NCBI GenBank assembly: GCA_016841675.1
Contig: JAENYQ010000027.1
Location: 1 to 39,793 of the forward strand
Origin: Desulfotomaculum sp.
GTDB taxonomy: Bacteria > Bacillota > Desulfotomaculia > Desulfotomaculales > Desulfallaceae
Length of the DNA: 39,793 nt
Direction of reading: 5' to 3'
Within the stretch, counting starts at the first letter, position 1, and each line of letters opens with the position of its first letter. The translations under genes and the position numbers were made by a program. The notes beneath the pieces were generated by a model, which was not told the origin of the DNA, searched no databases, and was given only the letters and a program-made list of their open reading frames with translations. Shown here one piece after another: positions 32,216-39,793 of the stretch.

Positions 32216-32572
32216 ATGTCACCTGCTGGAGATGATTTAATCAAGGTGCTGGAGGCATTAGCAAACCCGCACCGGTTAAGGATTATTGCCTTGTTGGCGG
32301 GCAAACGTATCCACGTAAGTCAACTCGCCCGTGAGGTAATGATTAGCCGGCCATTATTATACATGCACCTGAAGCGCCTGGAGAATGCTGGATTGGTGAC
32401 CAGCAAAATGGAATTGTCGGAGGATGGCAAAGCAATGAATTATTACGAAGTCACACTGTTTGCATTCCACTTAAGCCCGGAGAGCATCGCTGAAGCGGTA
32501 AAAACGCTCACGATTAAAAAAACTGGTGCTACCGCAAATGTTAAAGATGAAAAGGGGGATAAAAATGAATGA
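32216..32572 (+). CDS. ArsR-family winged-helix regulator
   Basis: The DNA-binding region is LIKVLEALANPHRLRIIALL...HVSQLAREVMISRPLLYMHLKRLENAGLV. There is no Cys-based metal site, so the signal is probably not a metal. ATG 32216 has no ribosome site of its own. AGGAGG at 32174-32179 is well placed either for an in-frame ATA at 32189 (extending the protein by INDRSELTP) or, less well, for a five-codon ORF (ATG 32193 to TAA 32210) that ends 5 nt before ATG 32216 and could allow re-initiation. The 3' end overlaps the next gene by 8 bp. Confidence 0.85.
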   Translation: MSPAGDDLIKVLEALANPHRLRIIALLAGKRIHVSQLAREVMISRPLLYMHLKRLENAGLVTSKMELSEDGKAMNYYEVTLFAFHLSPESIAEAVKTLTIKKTGATANVKDEKGDKNE

Positions 32573-32834
32573 AGAAATAATTTTTGGCATTGGCGGCATG
32601 GGATTTGTGCTTGTTATTCTGTCACTGATTACCATATTGGCTACGGTTGTGATATCACAAGGTTTAAAAACCGCACGTGCCAAAACTGTAAGCATGGCTG
32701 AAATCGCCCGGGACGAGGCGTATCGCAAACTCGCGGAAGAAGCCGTCTCTGTACAGCGGAAGATAGCTGAGGATCTATCCGACCTGCGAACACGCATAGT
32801 CTCCATGGAAAAAATGCTTCGCGAGGTTGATTGA
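32565..32834 (+). CDS. Small membrane/coiled-coil protein, PspB-like
   Basis: The 89-aa protein has one N-terminal membrane segment (IIFGIGGMGFVLVILSLITILATVVIS) followed by a basic stretch and a coiled coil ending LSDLRTRIVSMEKMLREVD, the layout and C-terminal pattern of PspB of the phage-shock system. Homology is suggested, not proven. The ATG at 32565 follows a GGGGG run and overlaps the ArsR gene, so the two are translated together. Confidence 0.75.
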   Translation: MNEEIIFGIGGMGFVLVILSLITILATVVISQGLKTARAKTVSMAEIARDEAYRKLAEEAVSVQRKIAEDLSDLRTRIVSMEKMLREVD

Positions 32835-32856
32835 AGTGAAAAAAGGGTGATAAAAG

Positions 32857-33471
32857 TTGAGCATATTGTTCGGTTTATTAACAACACTTCTTTTGCTCGT
32901 TGGACTGACTTTAATACTGGTGATAATAGGTAAATCTAAGTCTAAAAAATTAAGTAGTAAACAGAAAAATTGGTGGTTGATCATCCATATTGTTTTTGTA
33001 ATTGTTTATTTCAGCGGTCTATTTGGTACACTTTTACTGGCTGTTTCGACAACATTCATTACTGATAGTAAGTTAATTTATGCGGCACATTTATTTATCC
33101 AGTACTTCGACTGGTTCTTGATTATCCCTGGTGCATTTGGTTCTATCCTTACAGGTGTTTGGCTTGCCGTACGGACGCATTGGGGACTCACCAAACATTA
33201 TTGGGTTATGGCTAAATGGCTCGGCAACATTTCAGCAATTCTTTTCGGCGCTAATTTCATGCGGATCTGGATTAATGATTCATTTACTGAAATATTTTCT
33301 GACAGCAGCCTTCATCCTTTGCAAAATTTGGCTTATCTTGAAAATCGTGAAATGCTGTTCATGGGTACGGCAATTAGTTTTAGTATTTTAATCATCTTAG
33401 TGGTGGTCTCTTATTTAAAGCCGTGGGGAAAAAGAATTGCTCCGGGGTCAGGCTTGAACAATTTTAAGTAG
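32857..33471 (+). CDS. DUF2269-like integral membrane protein
   Basis: The 204-aa protein has about five hydrophobic segments, with polar motifs HIVFVIVYFSGLFG and GVWLAVRTHWGLTKHYWVMAKW that resemble the DUF2269 group. Histidines lie close to predicted membrane segments, which might bind metal or heme; this is inference. It starts at TTG 32857 behind AAAGGGTG, 22 bp after the PspB-like gene, as third gene of the ArsR operon. Confidence 0.78.
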   Translation: MSILFGLLTTLLLLVGLTLILVIIGKSKSKKLSSKQKNWWLIIHIVFVIVYFSGLFGTLLLAVSTTFITDSKLIYAAHLFIQYFDWFLIIPGAFGSILTGVWLAVRTHWGLTKHYWVMAKWLGNISAILFGANFMRIWINDSFTEIFSDSSLHPLQNLAYLENREMLFMGTAISFSILIILVVVSYLKPWGKRIAPGSGLNNFK

Positions 33472-33540
33472 TAATAATAAGAAGGTGTAACAAAGCCCTT
33501 GATGTATATTTAAGGGCTTTGTTACACCTTCTTATTATTA
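33472..33540. terminator. Perfect 29-bp-arm hairpin after the ArsR operon
   Basis: The arms 33472-33500 and 33512-33540 are exact complements over 29 bp around an 11-nt loop. The inner GC-rich part (GTGTAACAAAGCCCTT) could stop transcription, but no T run follows. The length and perfection exceed a normal terminator and suggest a mobile palindromic unit or recent element. Confidence 0.75.
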
Positions 33541-33744
33541 GCTCCTGTAAACAGGGCATCTACCCACATTCTGAAGCCTTGAGCATTTAAACTGGTAGCA
33601 AACAACGGCGCTGAGGCGGTGGTGGAGGTCTCCAGCGGACCGGTTAAACAGGTTTACTTGCAGCGGCTTTCCAGGCAGGACGAGACAAGAGGGAAGCAAG
33701 GGGACGGTTCTTGAAGGGAACAATCGGAAGTTTTGCGCTGATAA

Positions 33745-33783
33745 AAGGCTCAACCGTCAAGTATTAACTGACAGTTGAGCCTT
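33745..33783. terminator. Hairpin near the IS91-type element
   Basis: A 10-bp stem (AAGGCTCAAC / GTTGAGCCTT) has an inner GTCA/TGAC stem. 33541-33744 holds no convincing gene; a GGGGACGGTTCTT motif of a kind frequent in dispersed repeats lies at about 33699. Confidence 0.55.
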
Positions 33784-34024
33784 AGAAACACCCCTGGCAT
33801 AATAACCAAAGCGCAAAATTTTTGATTGTCCCAGAAGAATGAAGTCGCGATTAGTATAGGGTATGGCCTATGGGTTTTTAATCTTTTGTGTTTGGTTTTG
33901 ACGAGTCACTTATCCTGTTTTTTGCACATAGCGTACGCATTTTTTCAAATAAGTCGGCCCGTTTGGACATACCTGCCCCCTCCCCACAAAGGGTCTTTGA
34001 AGTATGTATAAAGTTTCATAGCCA

Positions 34025-34593
34025 TTATGGTGAAGCCCTGGCTGATAACGAATTCTTTAACTGCATTTTACCTTTTCTGCATTCCGGACACACCGTTACA
34101 TCCTTACCTACAAGCATACAAATAATCTCAATGGTACTAAACCCCTCGAATCTTGGTGTGCAAGTAGGGCTACCGGTTAGTTTTCTGCACAGCTCAAGCT
34201 TTGTCTTTTTGTTCCGGTTAGCCAGTATCCCATAATGCCTGATTTTGATAAACCCTTTCGGTAGTACATGCATCAGAAACCGCCGGATGAATTCAACACC
34301 TTCTAGCGTCAGAGTCTTTGTTTGGTTATTGTTTTTCTTGTCTCTTACGGTAATTGTCACCGTATGCTCATCCATTGTAACTATTCGGGTGTTGGATATG
34401 GCAATCCGGTGTGTATACCTGCCCAGGTATTTGACAACAGCCAACGGGCCCGAAAAGGTCCTTTTGAACCACCTAAAGCCGCAGTCCTGCAGCGCATGAT
34501 GTCATTACTGGCCTTGGCTTGCTGCGCAGACGGGGTATAGCTTTGTTCATATCGGGGGTAAAACCGCAGGAAAACATCCTGCACGGTAGTCAT
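34025..34593 (-). pseudogene. IS91-family transposase with its core deleted
   Basis: Two pieces in different frames remain. From 34593 to about 34480 lies the N-terminus (VQDVFLRFYPRYEQ...IMRCRTAALGG). From about 34465 to 34025 lies the C-terminus (KYLGRYTHRIAISN, EFIRRFLMHVLPKGFIKIRHYGILANR, then CPECRKGK). The whole zinc-binding and HUH/Y2 catalytic core, roughly 200 or more residues, is missing at the junction near 34470-34480. It cannot be active. It overlaps the upstream recombinase gene by 4 bp, as expected for an intact ancestral operon. Confidence 0.88.
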
Positions 34594-35465
34594 TTTGTCG
34601 GGCCATCATAACAAGTGTCAAGGGGACTTTTGATACCCATCAAGCTTTTTGATGTCATGTGCAGGTATGTCATCGTAGTTTTAATACTTTTATGACCCAG
34701 CATTTGCTGGATGAATACGGGATCGACTCCATCTTCTAAGGTATGGGTAGCAAAACAGTGCCGCAATGTATGGGCAGAAATGTTCTGGTCTAGTTGCAGC
34801 CGGTTCCGCAGTTTAATCAGGGTATTTTTTATGGTTTTAACATGGATGTGTTTGCTCTTGTCTTGGCCGGGAAACAGCCAGTCTTCAGGTTTGTAGTCGG
34901 TAGAGGACAAATAGGCCCTGAAATATTCACGCAGCACTTCAAGCGCTGTGTTCGATAATATGGTGTACCGATTTGTGTTATGTTTGGCATGCTCTACCCG
35001 CACACGCATGGTTTTACTGCAAATATCACGGATCTTTAACTTTGCTACTTCGCCAACACGTAAACCGCTGCCGTAAATCAACGCTAAAATGGCTTTATGC
35101 TTGAGATTTGCAGTTGCGTTTAGGATCGCCAGCACATCTTGTTTGGGAGGAACTACCGGGAAGTGGTGGGGTCTTTTCATCCGGGGGATTTTTTTGGGGT
35201 TCCACTCCTTATTCAATATATAGGTATAGAAAAACTTGATGCCGGAAATGTAGTTGTTGATGGTTCCTGCTGAAAGGCCTTTCTCGTTTTTAAGATAAAT
35301 GATGTATTGCTGAATATCGCCTTCGGCAATGTCTTCGATGCACTTATTCTGATTCTGTATGAAGTTGATAAATGCATGTATCCTACGCAAATATGATTCT
35401 TTTGAAGAGTCTGGTGCACCTTTTAGCTCAAAGTATAGGCAGAGCTCTTGTTCGTATTGTTGCAT
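34590..35465 (-). CDS. Tyrosine recombinase of the IS91-type element
   Basis: The 291-aa site-specific recombinase has a SAM-like N-terminal domain (about 1-95) and a catalytic domain with all expected residues: R136 (GSGLRVGEV), K161, H232 and R235 (HTLRH), H258 (GHKS), and nucleophile Y267 (TMTYLH). Some IS91-family elements carry such a gene in front of the transposase. It starts at ATG 35465 with GAGGGG 7 nt upstream; the frame extends to 35507. It looks intact although its partner is broken, so it could act on other copies. Confidence 0.92.
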   Translation of the reverse strand: MQQYEQELCLYFELKGAPDSSKESYLRRIHAFINFIQNQNKCIEDIAEGDIQQYIIYLKNEKGLSAGTINNYISGIKFFYTYILNKEWNPKKIPRMKRPHHFPVVPPKQDVLAILNATANLKHKAILALIYGSGLRVGEVAKLKIRDICSKTMRVRVEHAKHNTNRYTILSNTALEVLREYFRAYLSSTDYKPEDWLFPGQDKSKHIHVKTIKNTLIKLRNRLQLDQNISAHTLRHCFATHTLEDGVDPVFIQQMLGHKSIKTTMTYLHMTSKSLMGIKSPLDTCYDGPTK

Positions 35466-35751
35466 GGAAAAACCCCTCGTTTCTGATTGATTTTTGTATG
35501 AGATCAATCAGTAAACAGGAGGGGACCTGGCGGTTTTAGGTAATTTATTTAATTGTCTGGTGATGATTGCACATGGTATAATCATATATGAGTGAAAAGT
35601 GTTTTTTTTGGGGTTTGTTTGGTTTGGCGATTAAACAATACCACAAAAGGAGCATCTTTTCACTTTTTATTTAAGGCTTTGAAAAAAGATCTTTCCCTTA
35701 AAACCATCGCGCAGCGATTTCGTTCTTCTCTTGCTTCCCCCTTGTTTCCTC
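35466..35751. other. Intergenic region at the right side of the IS91-type element
   Basis: A 9-bp inverted pair, AGTGAAAAG (about 35591) and CTTTTCACT (about 35656), may mark element structure. The exact end of the element is not evident. No gene is seen. Confidence 0.35.
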
Positions 35752-37359
35752 TTACTCTTTGGCATCGCTGTAGTATTCATCTCCCTGGAGGGTGCGCTCC
35801 GGCAAGAAGAAGGTGCCGAAGAAACATAGTATGGCGAACACCAGACCGACTGCAAACAATTCGTTGATACCGGCGGTGAGCGAAACCTTCACGGCGTATA
35901 AAAGTTCGTGATACATTGCCTGGCCAGCCGGGCCTAACTGAGCGAACTGTTCGGCAATAGAACTTTGAGCTTGCTCGGTGAGCAGGGTCTGGGGGTCAAG
36001 TCGGGACATGCCGCCGGTTAACTCCTGCACTCCTTCCGGCAAGATGGCGCTAAAGCGCTCCTGGAAGCCGCGGTTTAAAATTGAGCCGAAGATGGGGGAT
36101 GCAATTACGCCACCCAAAGAGGCCACAAACTGCTGGGTGGCACTGACGGTACCCATAATCCGGTATGGGAAAGCATTTTGCACGGCAATATTGAGTAACG
36201 GCATCAGCGCCCCCACCCCCAGTCCCAGTACCACCATATTGACGATGACGGTTAGATAACCGGTGTTGATATCCATCTTCATGAACAGAATAGTACCCAG
36301 GACAATGGCTGCTGCACTAATGTTAGCGAGTCGCAGGTACTTCCCTGTTTTGGTCATTATCTGCCCGGAAATGATACTCCCGACCACAAAACTAATCATC
36401 ATTGGCGACATCACCAGTCCGCTGTCCCGGGGGTTTAAGCCGATGACACCCTGAATAAACAGGGGCAGGAACATCACGCTGCCGAACATAGCCATGGATA
36501 CAAGAAGCCCAAGCACCAGCGAAGCGGAAAAAATCCGGTTGCGGAACAAAGTTGGCGTTATAATTGGGTCGGAAACCTTGCGCTCAAACCAAATAAACAA
36601 CGCCAGCATCATGGCGCCGCTGCCGAACAAAGTTAACAGTGTTGGCGAAGTCCAGGCGTATTTGGTTCCGGCCCAGGTAAGCCCCAGTAAAATAGGTACC
36701 AGTCCGGCAATCAGCAACAACGAGCCCAGCCAGTCAATCTTTACCTGTTCGCTTAACCGTACTTTGGGCAACGTAAGCATAACGCCGATAATAGTCAACA
36801 CTGTAAAGGGTATGTTGATATAAAAAACCCAGCGCCAGGAGTAGGTGTCGGTAATCCAGCCACCAACTACGGGACCGATAATGCTGGATAACCCAAACAC
36901 CGCCCCCATAACCCCCATCCAGCGCGCCCGTTCCTTGGGGTTTAAAATGTCCCCAATGGTCGCTCGGGGCATACTCATCATGGAGCCGGCGCCGATGCCC
37001 TGCAGTCCGCGAGCCAGCACCAGTTCCAGCATTGTGTCGGCCTGGCCGCAGATGAACGATCCAATTCCGAACATCACCAGCCCAAAGATATAAAAAGGTT
37101 TGCGTCCGTACACATCGGATAGTTTCCCGTAAATGGGGATGGAAACCGCCGAAGTAAGCATATAAGCGCTAAATACCCAGGCGTAAAGGGCAAACCCTTG
37201 TAAGTCTCCGATGATGGTGGGAATAGCGGTGGCAATGATAGTCTGATACATAGAGGCAAAAAACATGGTCACCATAACAGTGACCAGCGCCCACCATTTC
37301 CGTTGTCCCGTTATTTGATTTGTGGTTTGCACTTTTGATTTTAAGGCGCTTTTTTTCAT
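35752..37359 (-). CDS. DHA2-family multidrug MFS exporter (EmrB/QacA type)
   Basis: The 535-aa protein has 14 predicted membrane segments. Motif A is GKLSDVYGRKP, the acidic residue of motif D1 is in the first segment region (TIIATAIPTIIGDL), and motif C of drug antiporters is GPVVGGWITDTYSWRWVFYINIPF. It exchanges drugs for protons. ATG 37359 follows GGAGAG. The gene is transcribed away from the hemerythrin gene, with a 300-bp gap between them. Confidence 0.93.
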   Translation of the reverse strand: MKKSALKSKVQTTNQITGQRKWWALVTVMVTMFFASMYQTIIATAIPTIIGDLQGFALYAWVFSAYMLTSAVSIPIYGKLSDVYGRKPFYIFGLVMFGIGSFICGQADTMLELVLARGLQGIGAGSMMSMPRATIGDILNPKERARWMGVMGAVFGLSSIIGPVVGGWITDTYSWRWVFYINIPFTVLTIIGVMLTLPKVRLSEQVKIDWLGSLLLIAGLVPILLGLTWAGTKYAWTSPTLLTLFGSGAMMLALFIWFERKVSDPIITPTLFRNRIFSASLVLGLLVSMAMFGSVMFLPLFIQGVIGLNPRDSGLVMSPMMISFVVGSIISGQIMTKTGKYLRLANISAAAIVLGTILFMKMDINTGYLTVIVNMVVLGLGVGALMPLLNIAVQNAFPYRIMGTVSATQQFVASLGGVIASPIFGSILNRGFQERFSAILPEGVQELTGGMSRLDPQTLLTEQAQSSIAEQFAQLGPAGQAMYHELLYAVKVSLTAGINELFAVGLVFAILCFFGTFFLPERTLQGDEYYSDAKE

Positions 37360-37567
37360 ACTTAAACTCTCCGGTTAACTTTCATATTTATGACTTTAAC
37401 GCATAACTCCAGTCTTATAGTAATACGCTTGTCCTTCGACTATACACCAATTCCATGCTTTACACACCCATATAAACTATGTTCTACAGGCATTGTAAAA
37501 TATTTCGTTTAACTTTGAAAGAGCTCTTTACTGCATCCTGATAAGTTTAGCGGTGCATACCAGACGG

Positions 37568-37583
37568 TGTGATGAACATCACA
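37568..37583. promoter_or_regulatory. CRP/FNR-superfamily binding site (HcpR-like)
   Basis: TGTGATGAACATCACA is a perfect TGTGA-N6-TCACA dyad. In anaerobes, HcpR (a CRP/FNR protein that controls nitrosative-stress genes) uses a nearly identical TTGTGA-N6-TCACAA site. It lies 77 bp upstream of the hemerythrin gene and about 210 bp upstream of the divergent exporter. The other parts of 37360-37660 show nothing further. Confidence 0.7.
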
Positions 37584-37660
37584 AAAAACAGTGAACTAGG
37601 TTAATGAACATTGAATTTAAAAAGGTTAAAATGGAAAAAACCATTACAGAGGTGAATACA

Positions 37661-38218
37661 ATGACCGGAACTGAAGTGCTAAGGACCGAACACAGAGAAA
37701 TTAAGATCATGCTCAAAGTATGTAACATAAGCGCCAGTAGAATTCAAAACGGTGATTTAGCTGAGCTGGATACCATAGCTAAAGCGGTAGATTTCTTCAA
37801 AGACTTCATCGACGGCTGCCATCACAAAAAGGAAGAAGACATACTCTTTCCCCTGCTGATTAAAAAGGGCACCCCTGAACAGAATGCTTCTGTCAGCGCC
37901 TTGCTGGACGATCACATGCAGGGTAGAGAACTAACTAAATTAATTAATAAAAATTTGGGTGAGTTACAAAACAGCGTTGGCGACACTGCCCTGCTGGCAA
38001 GCAGTATTACCGCATACACTGACCTTCTGGAAAAACACATAGCCAAGGAAGACCACACATTGTTTAATATAACTGAAAGCATAATAAACCCGGACGAACA
38101 GCAGCATCTTTACGAAGCATTTGAGTTACTGGAAGAAGAGGAAATTGGCGCCGGAGTCCATGAAAAGTTTCATCACATGATACACGAACTAGCGCACAAA
38201 TACAAGCTAAAAGGCTAG
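37661..38218 (+). CDS. Hemerythrin-like HHE-domain protein
   Basis: The 185-aa protein carries the di-iron pattern of hemerythrins: H in LRTEHREIK, HHKKEED (HxxxE), DDHMQGREL, and EKHIAKEDHTLF (HxxxD). Such cytosolic proteins bind O2 or NO or help repair iron centres under nitrosative stress. The frame is open from ATG 37604, but ATG 37661 has GAGGTG 6 nt upstream and fits the family start MTGTEVLRTEH. The CRP/FNR/HcpR-like site upstream supports a stress role. Confidence 0.88.
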   Translation: MTGTEVLRTEHREIKIMLKVCNISASRIQNGDLAELDTIAKAVDFFKDFIDGCHHKKEEDILFPLLIKKGTPEQNASVSALLDDHMQGRELTKLINKNLGELQNSVGDTALLASSITAYTDLLEKHIAKEDHTLFNITESIINPDEQQHLYEAFELLEEEEIGAGVHEKFHHMIHELAHKYKLKG

Positions 38219-38242
38219 TTTAATATCTTAAGACATTAAGCG

Positions 38243-38279
38243 AGATCCCACCAACGGCATCCAGGTGGGATCTTGTCCG
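38243..38279 (+). terminator. Terminator after the hemerythrin gene
   Basis: A perfect 10-bp stem (AGATCCCACC / GGTGGGATCT) with an 11-nt loop lies 25 bp after the stop codon. 38280-38460 is AT-rich with no gene. Confidence 0.75.
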
Positions 38280-38467
38280 TAAAATATGGTGATAAATTAC
38301 ATGGAACATCTTCGTTATTTAAATCGTCTAATAAATCAAACGTGAAATTAAGAATATTGTAATCATTTGTTTATGATTTCTTAAAAACAAAACTTTATAA
38401 TTATTACAATAAGCAAAACAAAGAGTGCAACCGACACATCACTTGATTATTAAAGGAGGTTAATAGT

Positions 38468-38563
38468 ATGTTAACTGCTATAGTTATGGTACTGCTAGGT
38501 GCGTTCGGCATCCCACTGCTTACGCGAAAGCTGATGAATCCCGAGGATTTAAATAATATTTAA
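38468..38563 (+). CDS. 31-residue membrane peptide
   Basis: ATG 38468 follows AAAGGAGGTT at ideal distance. The product begins MLTAIVMVLLGAFGIPLLTRK and ends MNPEDLNNI: one hydrophobic helix, then a charged tail. The gene is bracketed by terminators at 38243 and 38627, which supports a separate transcript. No family recognised. It may be a stabilising subunit of a larger membrane complex, as are KdpF- or CydX-sized peptides. Confidence 0.6.
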   Translation: MLTAIVMVLLGAFGIPLLTRKLMNPEDLNNI

Positions 38564-38626
38564 CCAGTTAACTAGTGACCAATTTTAAACAAGACAAAAT
38601 AGCTTGCACCTCTTCATATAACGGTA

Positions 38627-38654
38627 CCCCTGAGCCAAAGCTCAGGGGTTTTTT
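38627..38654. terminator. Terminator between the 31-aa gene and the lipoprotein gene
   Basis: CCCCTGAGC-CAAA-GCTCAGGGG is followed by six T. It serves the plus-strand peptide gene and, since it is 3 bp from the lipoprotein stop on the other strand, may serve both. Confidence 0.85.
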
Positions 38655-38656
38655 AG

Positions 38657-39331
38657 TTAATCGCCATTGGGGGTATCAGGAGTTGGCTGTTGTTGATCAT
38701 TAGCTTTTGTTTCGTTATCTTGATCTGGTGATTGTTTTTGGGGTTGTTTTTCCTCCGGGCTGATTTGCCGGTTCGGAGCGGGTTTAGCCTGACTGGCCGG
38801 TTCCCTGGTTGTTGTTGTCGGTGCCGGTGTCGGTGTCGGTGCCGGTGCGGCTTGTGATTTTTCCTCCTCCGGCTCTTCCTTATCTTCTTCCTGCAGTTCA
38901 AAACCGACTCCGTTAATGGTCTTATCTGTTTTTTCCAATTTAACAACTGCTAATTTTTGGTTGTTGTTGTCATCTTTTCCATTATCCTCATCGGTATAAT
39001 CCAACTGCACATCAAGCCATAGAAAATCCTGCACGGGAACCCTTTGAATCACTTTATTCACTTTTACGGCTTGCTCATCCTGTCCGGTGTTTAACATTAT
39101 GTAGCTGTTATTATCGTCCTGCGCCCAAGTTAGCATTGGCCTATTCTCCATGGCGGAAGCTATTTTTTTGATGGATGCGGGCACTTCGTCAATGTCAACC
39201 TGGCTGAACCCAAGGGATGACTCCTGGGGAATCAACCTTGGTTCCGGGTCTGGGGCCGGCTTTCTCTCGGCGTTGCAGCCAAAAATAACTAAAGTGGACA
39301 AGACTAAAACCCAAAAGACTACTTTTTTCAC
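38657..39331 (-). CDS. Predicted lipoprotein with proline/threonine-rich C-terminal tail
   Basis: From GTG 39331 (behind GGGGGTGG) the 224-aa product starts VKKVVFWVLVLSTLVIFGC: a signal peptide with lipobox IFGC, lipidated Cys at position 19. A globular part (about 30-140, with MLTWAQDDNNSYIMLNTG) is followed by an acidic stretch and a low-complexity tail of Pro, Thr, Ala, Gln and Asp. The matching DNA (about 38818-38850) is a GGTGTC/GGTGCC hexamer array, so tail length may vary between strains. No known family recognised; it is anchored outside the membrane. Confidence 0.82.
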   Translation of the reverse strand: MKKVVFWVLVLSTLVIFGCNAERKPAPDPEPRLIPQESSLGFSQVDIDEVPASIKKIASAMENRPMLTWAQDDNNSYIMLNTGQDEQAVKVNKVIQRVPVQDFLWLDVQLDYTDEDNGKDDNNNQKLAVVKLEKTDKTINGVGFELQEEDKEEPEEEKSQAAPAPTPTPAPTTTTREPASQAKPAPNRQISPEEKQPQKQSPDQDNETKANDQQQPTPDTPNGD

Positions 39332-39415
39332 CTCTCCACCCCCTCTTTTTTTGATATATCTTTTGCTTAAAACCACCGCTCTATTCAAAGTCTTGGAATT
39401 CATTGATTCTTAATA

Positions 39416-39793
39416 AACAATTGCGCACCACAGTTGTCATCTAAGAGCAGTAGCGAAGGATCTAAGATTCTTCGCTACGCTCAGAATGACATGACGTCAG
39501 CTTACTACCTAAACTATACGTTATAGTCAATGGTTCTAGATTCTTCGCTTCGCTCAGAATTGCAACGCGTACCCGCACCACGATAAACGAATACAACTTA
39601 CCGGTTGTTATTTATAATTGACAAAATTATTCACTCTGTTCAAATTAAGCTTGTCATCCTGAGCGCAGCGAAGGATCTGGTTTTAAGATTCTTCGCTGCG
39701 CTCAGAATGACAGGCTTAAAAGGTTCTTCAATTCTTGTATTCATAGCAATGACATGACGCTGTACCACTTAATGAGTTAAAGGTATAATCATG
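39416..39793. repeat. Composite dispersed repeat, right copy
   Basis: The order is similar to the left edge of the window: a start resembling 57-75 (AAACAATTG.GCACC), module B (39435-39490), half a module B (39537-39560), module A (39564-39613), module B (39651-39712), and module C (about 39731-39793). No gene is seen. Confidence 0.85.

Noticed and set aside
33538-33753. 71-aa minus-strand open frame
   Set aside because: It begins inside the loop of a terminator-like hairpin and has no recognisable product.
1-39793. tRNA or rRNA genes
   Set aside because: No cloverleaf with TTCRANNC-type T-loop or conserved rRNA segment was noticed in any gap.

Overview
The window looks like chromosomal DNA of an anaerobic, spore-former-type Firmicute, most likely a Clostridia/Peptococcaceae relative of the Desulfotomaculum group. 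This rests on gene content and style: a complete hypABCDEF set, FdhD, many GTG/TTG starts with strong AGGAGG-type ribosome sites, a CIRCE operator, a Gram-positive Pho box, a sigma-54 activator, and a high density of short palindromic intergenic repeats. The taxonomic assignment is inference. No rRNA, tRNA or CRISPR array was seen.

Layout, left to right. 1-517: dispersed repeats, then a promoter and a Bacillus-FadR-like operator in front of an acyl-CoA ligase (518-2248). 2285-8470 (minus): hypA-hypB-hypC-hypD-hypE-hypF for [NiFe]-hydrogenase maturation, followed by a small chimeric gene remnant. 8480-10352: a sigma-A promoter, a four-unit Pho box, a lone pstC, and a small CBM25/53-like protein. 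10659-15110: a divergent cis-prenyltransferase, fdhD, deoC and htpG; htpG has a CIRCE operator. 15756-18415: a histidine-kinase remnant, an MFS transporter and a nitronate-monooxygenase-type flavoprotein. 18490-23432: a GbsR/MarR-type regulator under a perfect 38-bp palindrome, heading a MacAB-like export operon (ATPase, FtsX-type permease, HlyD-type adaptor). 23670-25027: a UPF0158 protein and an arylamine N-acetyltransferase.

25098-29547 is the most interesting block. A CBS-PAS-PAS-AAA+ sigma-54 activator faces away from a three-gene operon: a 57-aa membrane protein, an OadB-type sodium-pump subunit and a 61-aa membrane protein. The gap between them holds a sigma-54 promoter with exact GG-N10-GC spacing and four related 18-bp dyads (TTATGC-N6-GCATAA type). 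No carboxyltransferase or biotin-carrier gene is next to the pump. I propose it as a candidate undescribed regulated sodium-transport module.

29992-33471: two uncharacterised proteins, a MerR/TipAS regulator with a textbook 19-bp-spacer promoter and repeated operators, and an ArsR / PspB-like / DUF2269-like membrane operon. 33472-35465: a perfect 29-bp-arm hairpin and a decayed IS91-family element (core-deleted transposase plus intact tyrosine recombinase). 35752-39331: a DHA2 drug exporter, a hemerythrin-like protein preceded by a perfect CRP/FNR/HcpR-type dyad, a 31-aa membrane peptide and a lipoprotein. The repeats that open the window recur at its right edge (39416-39793).
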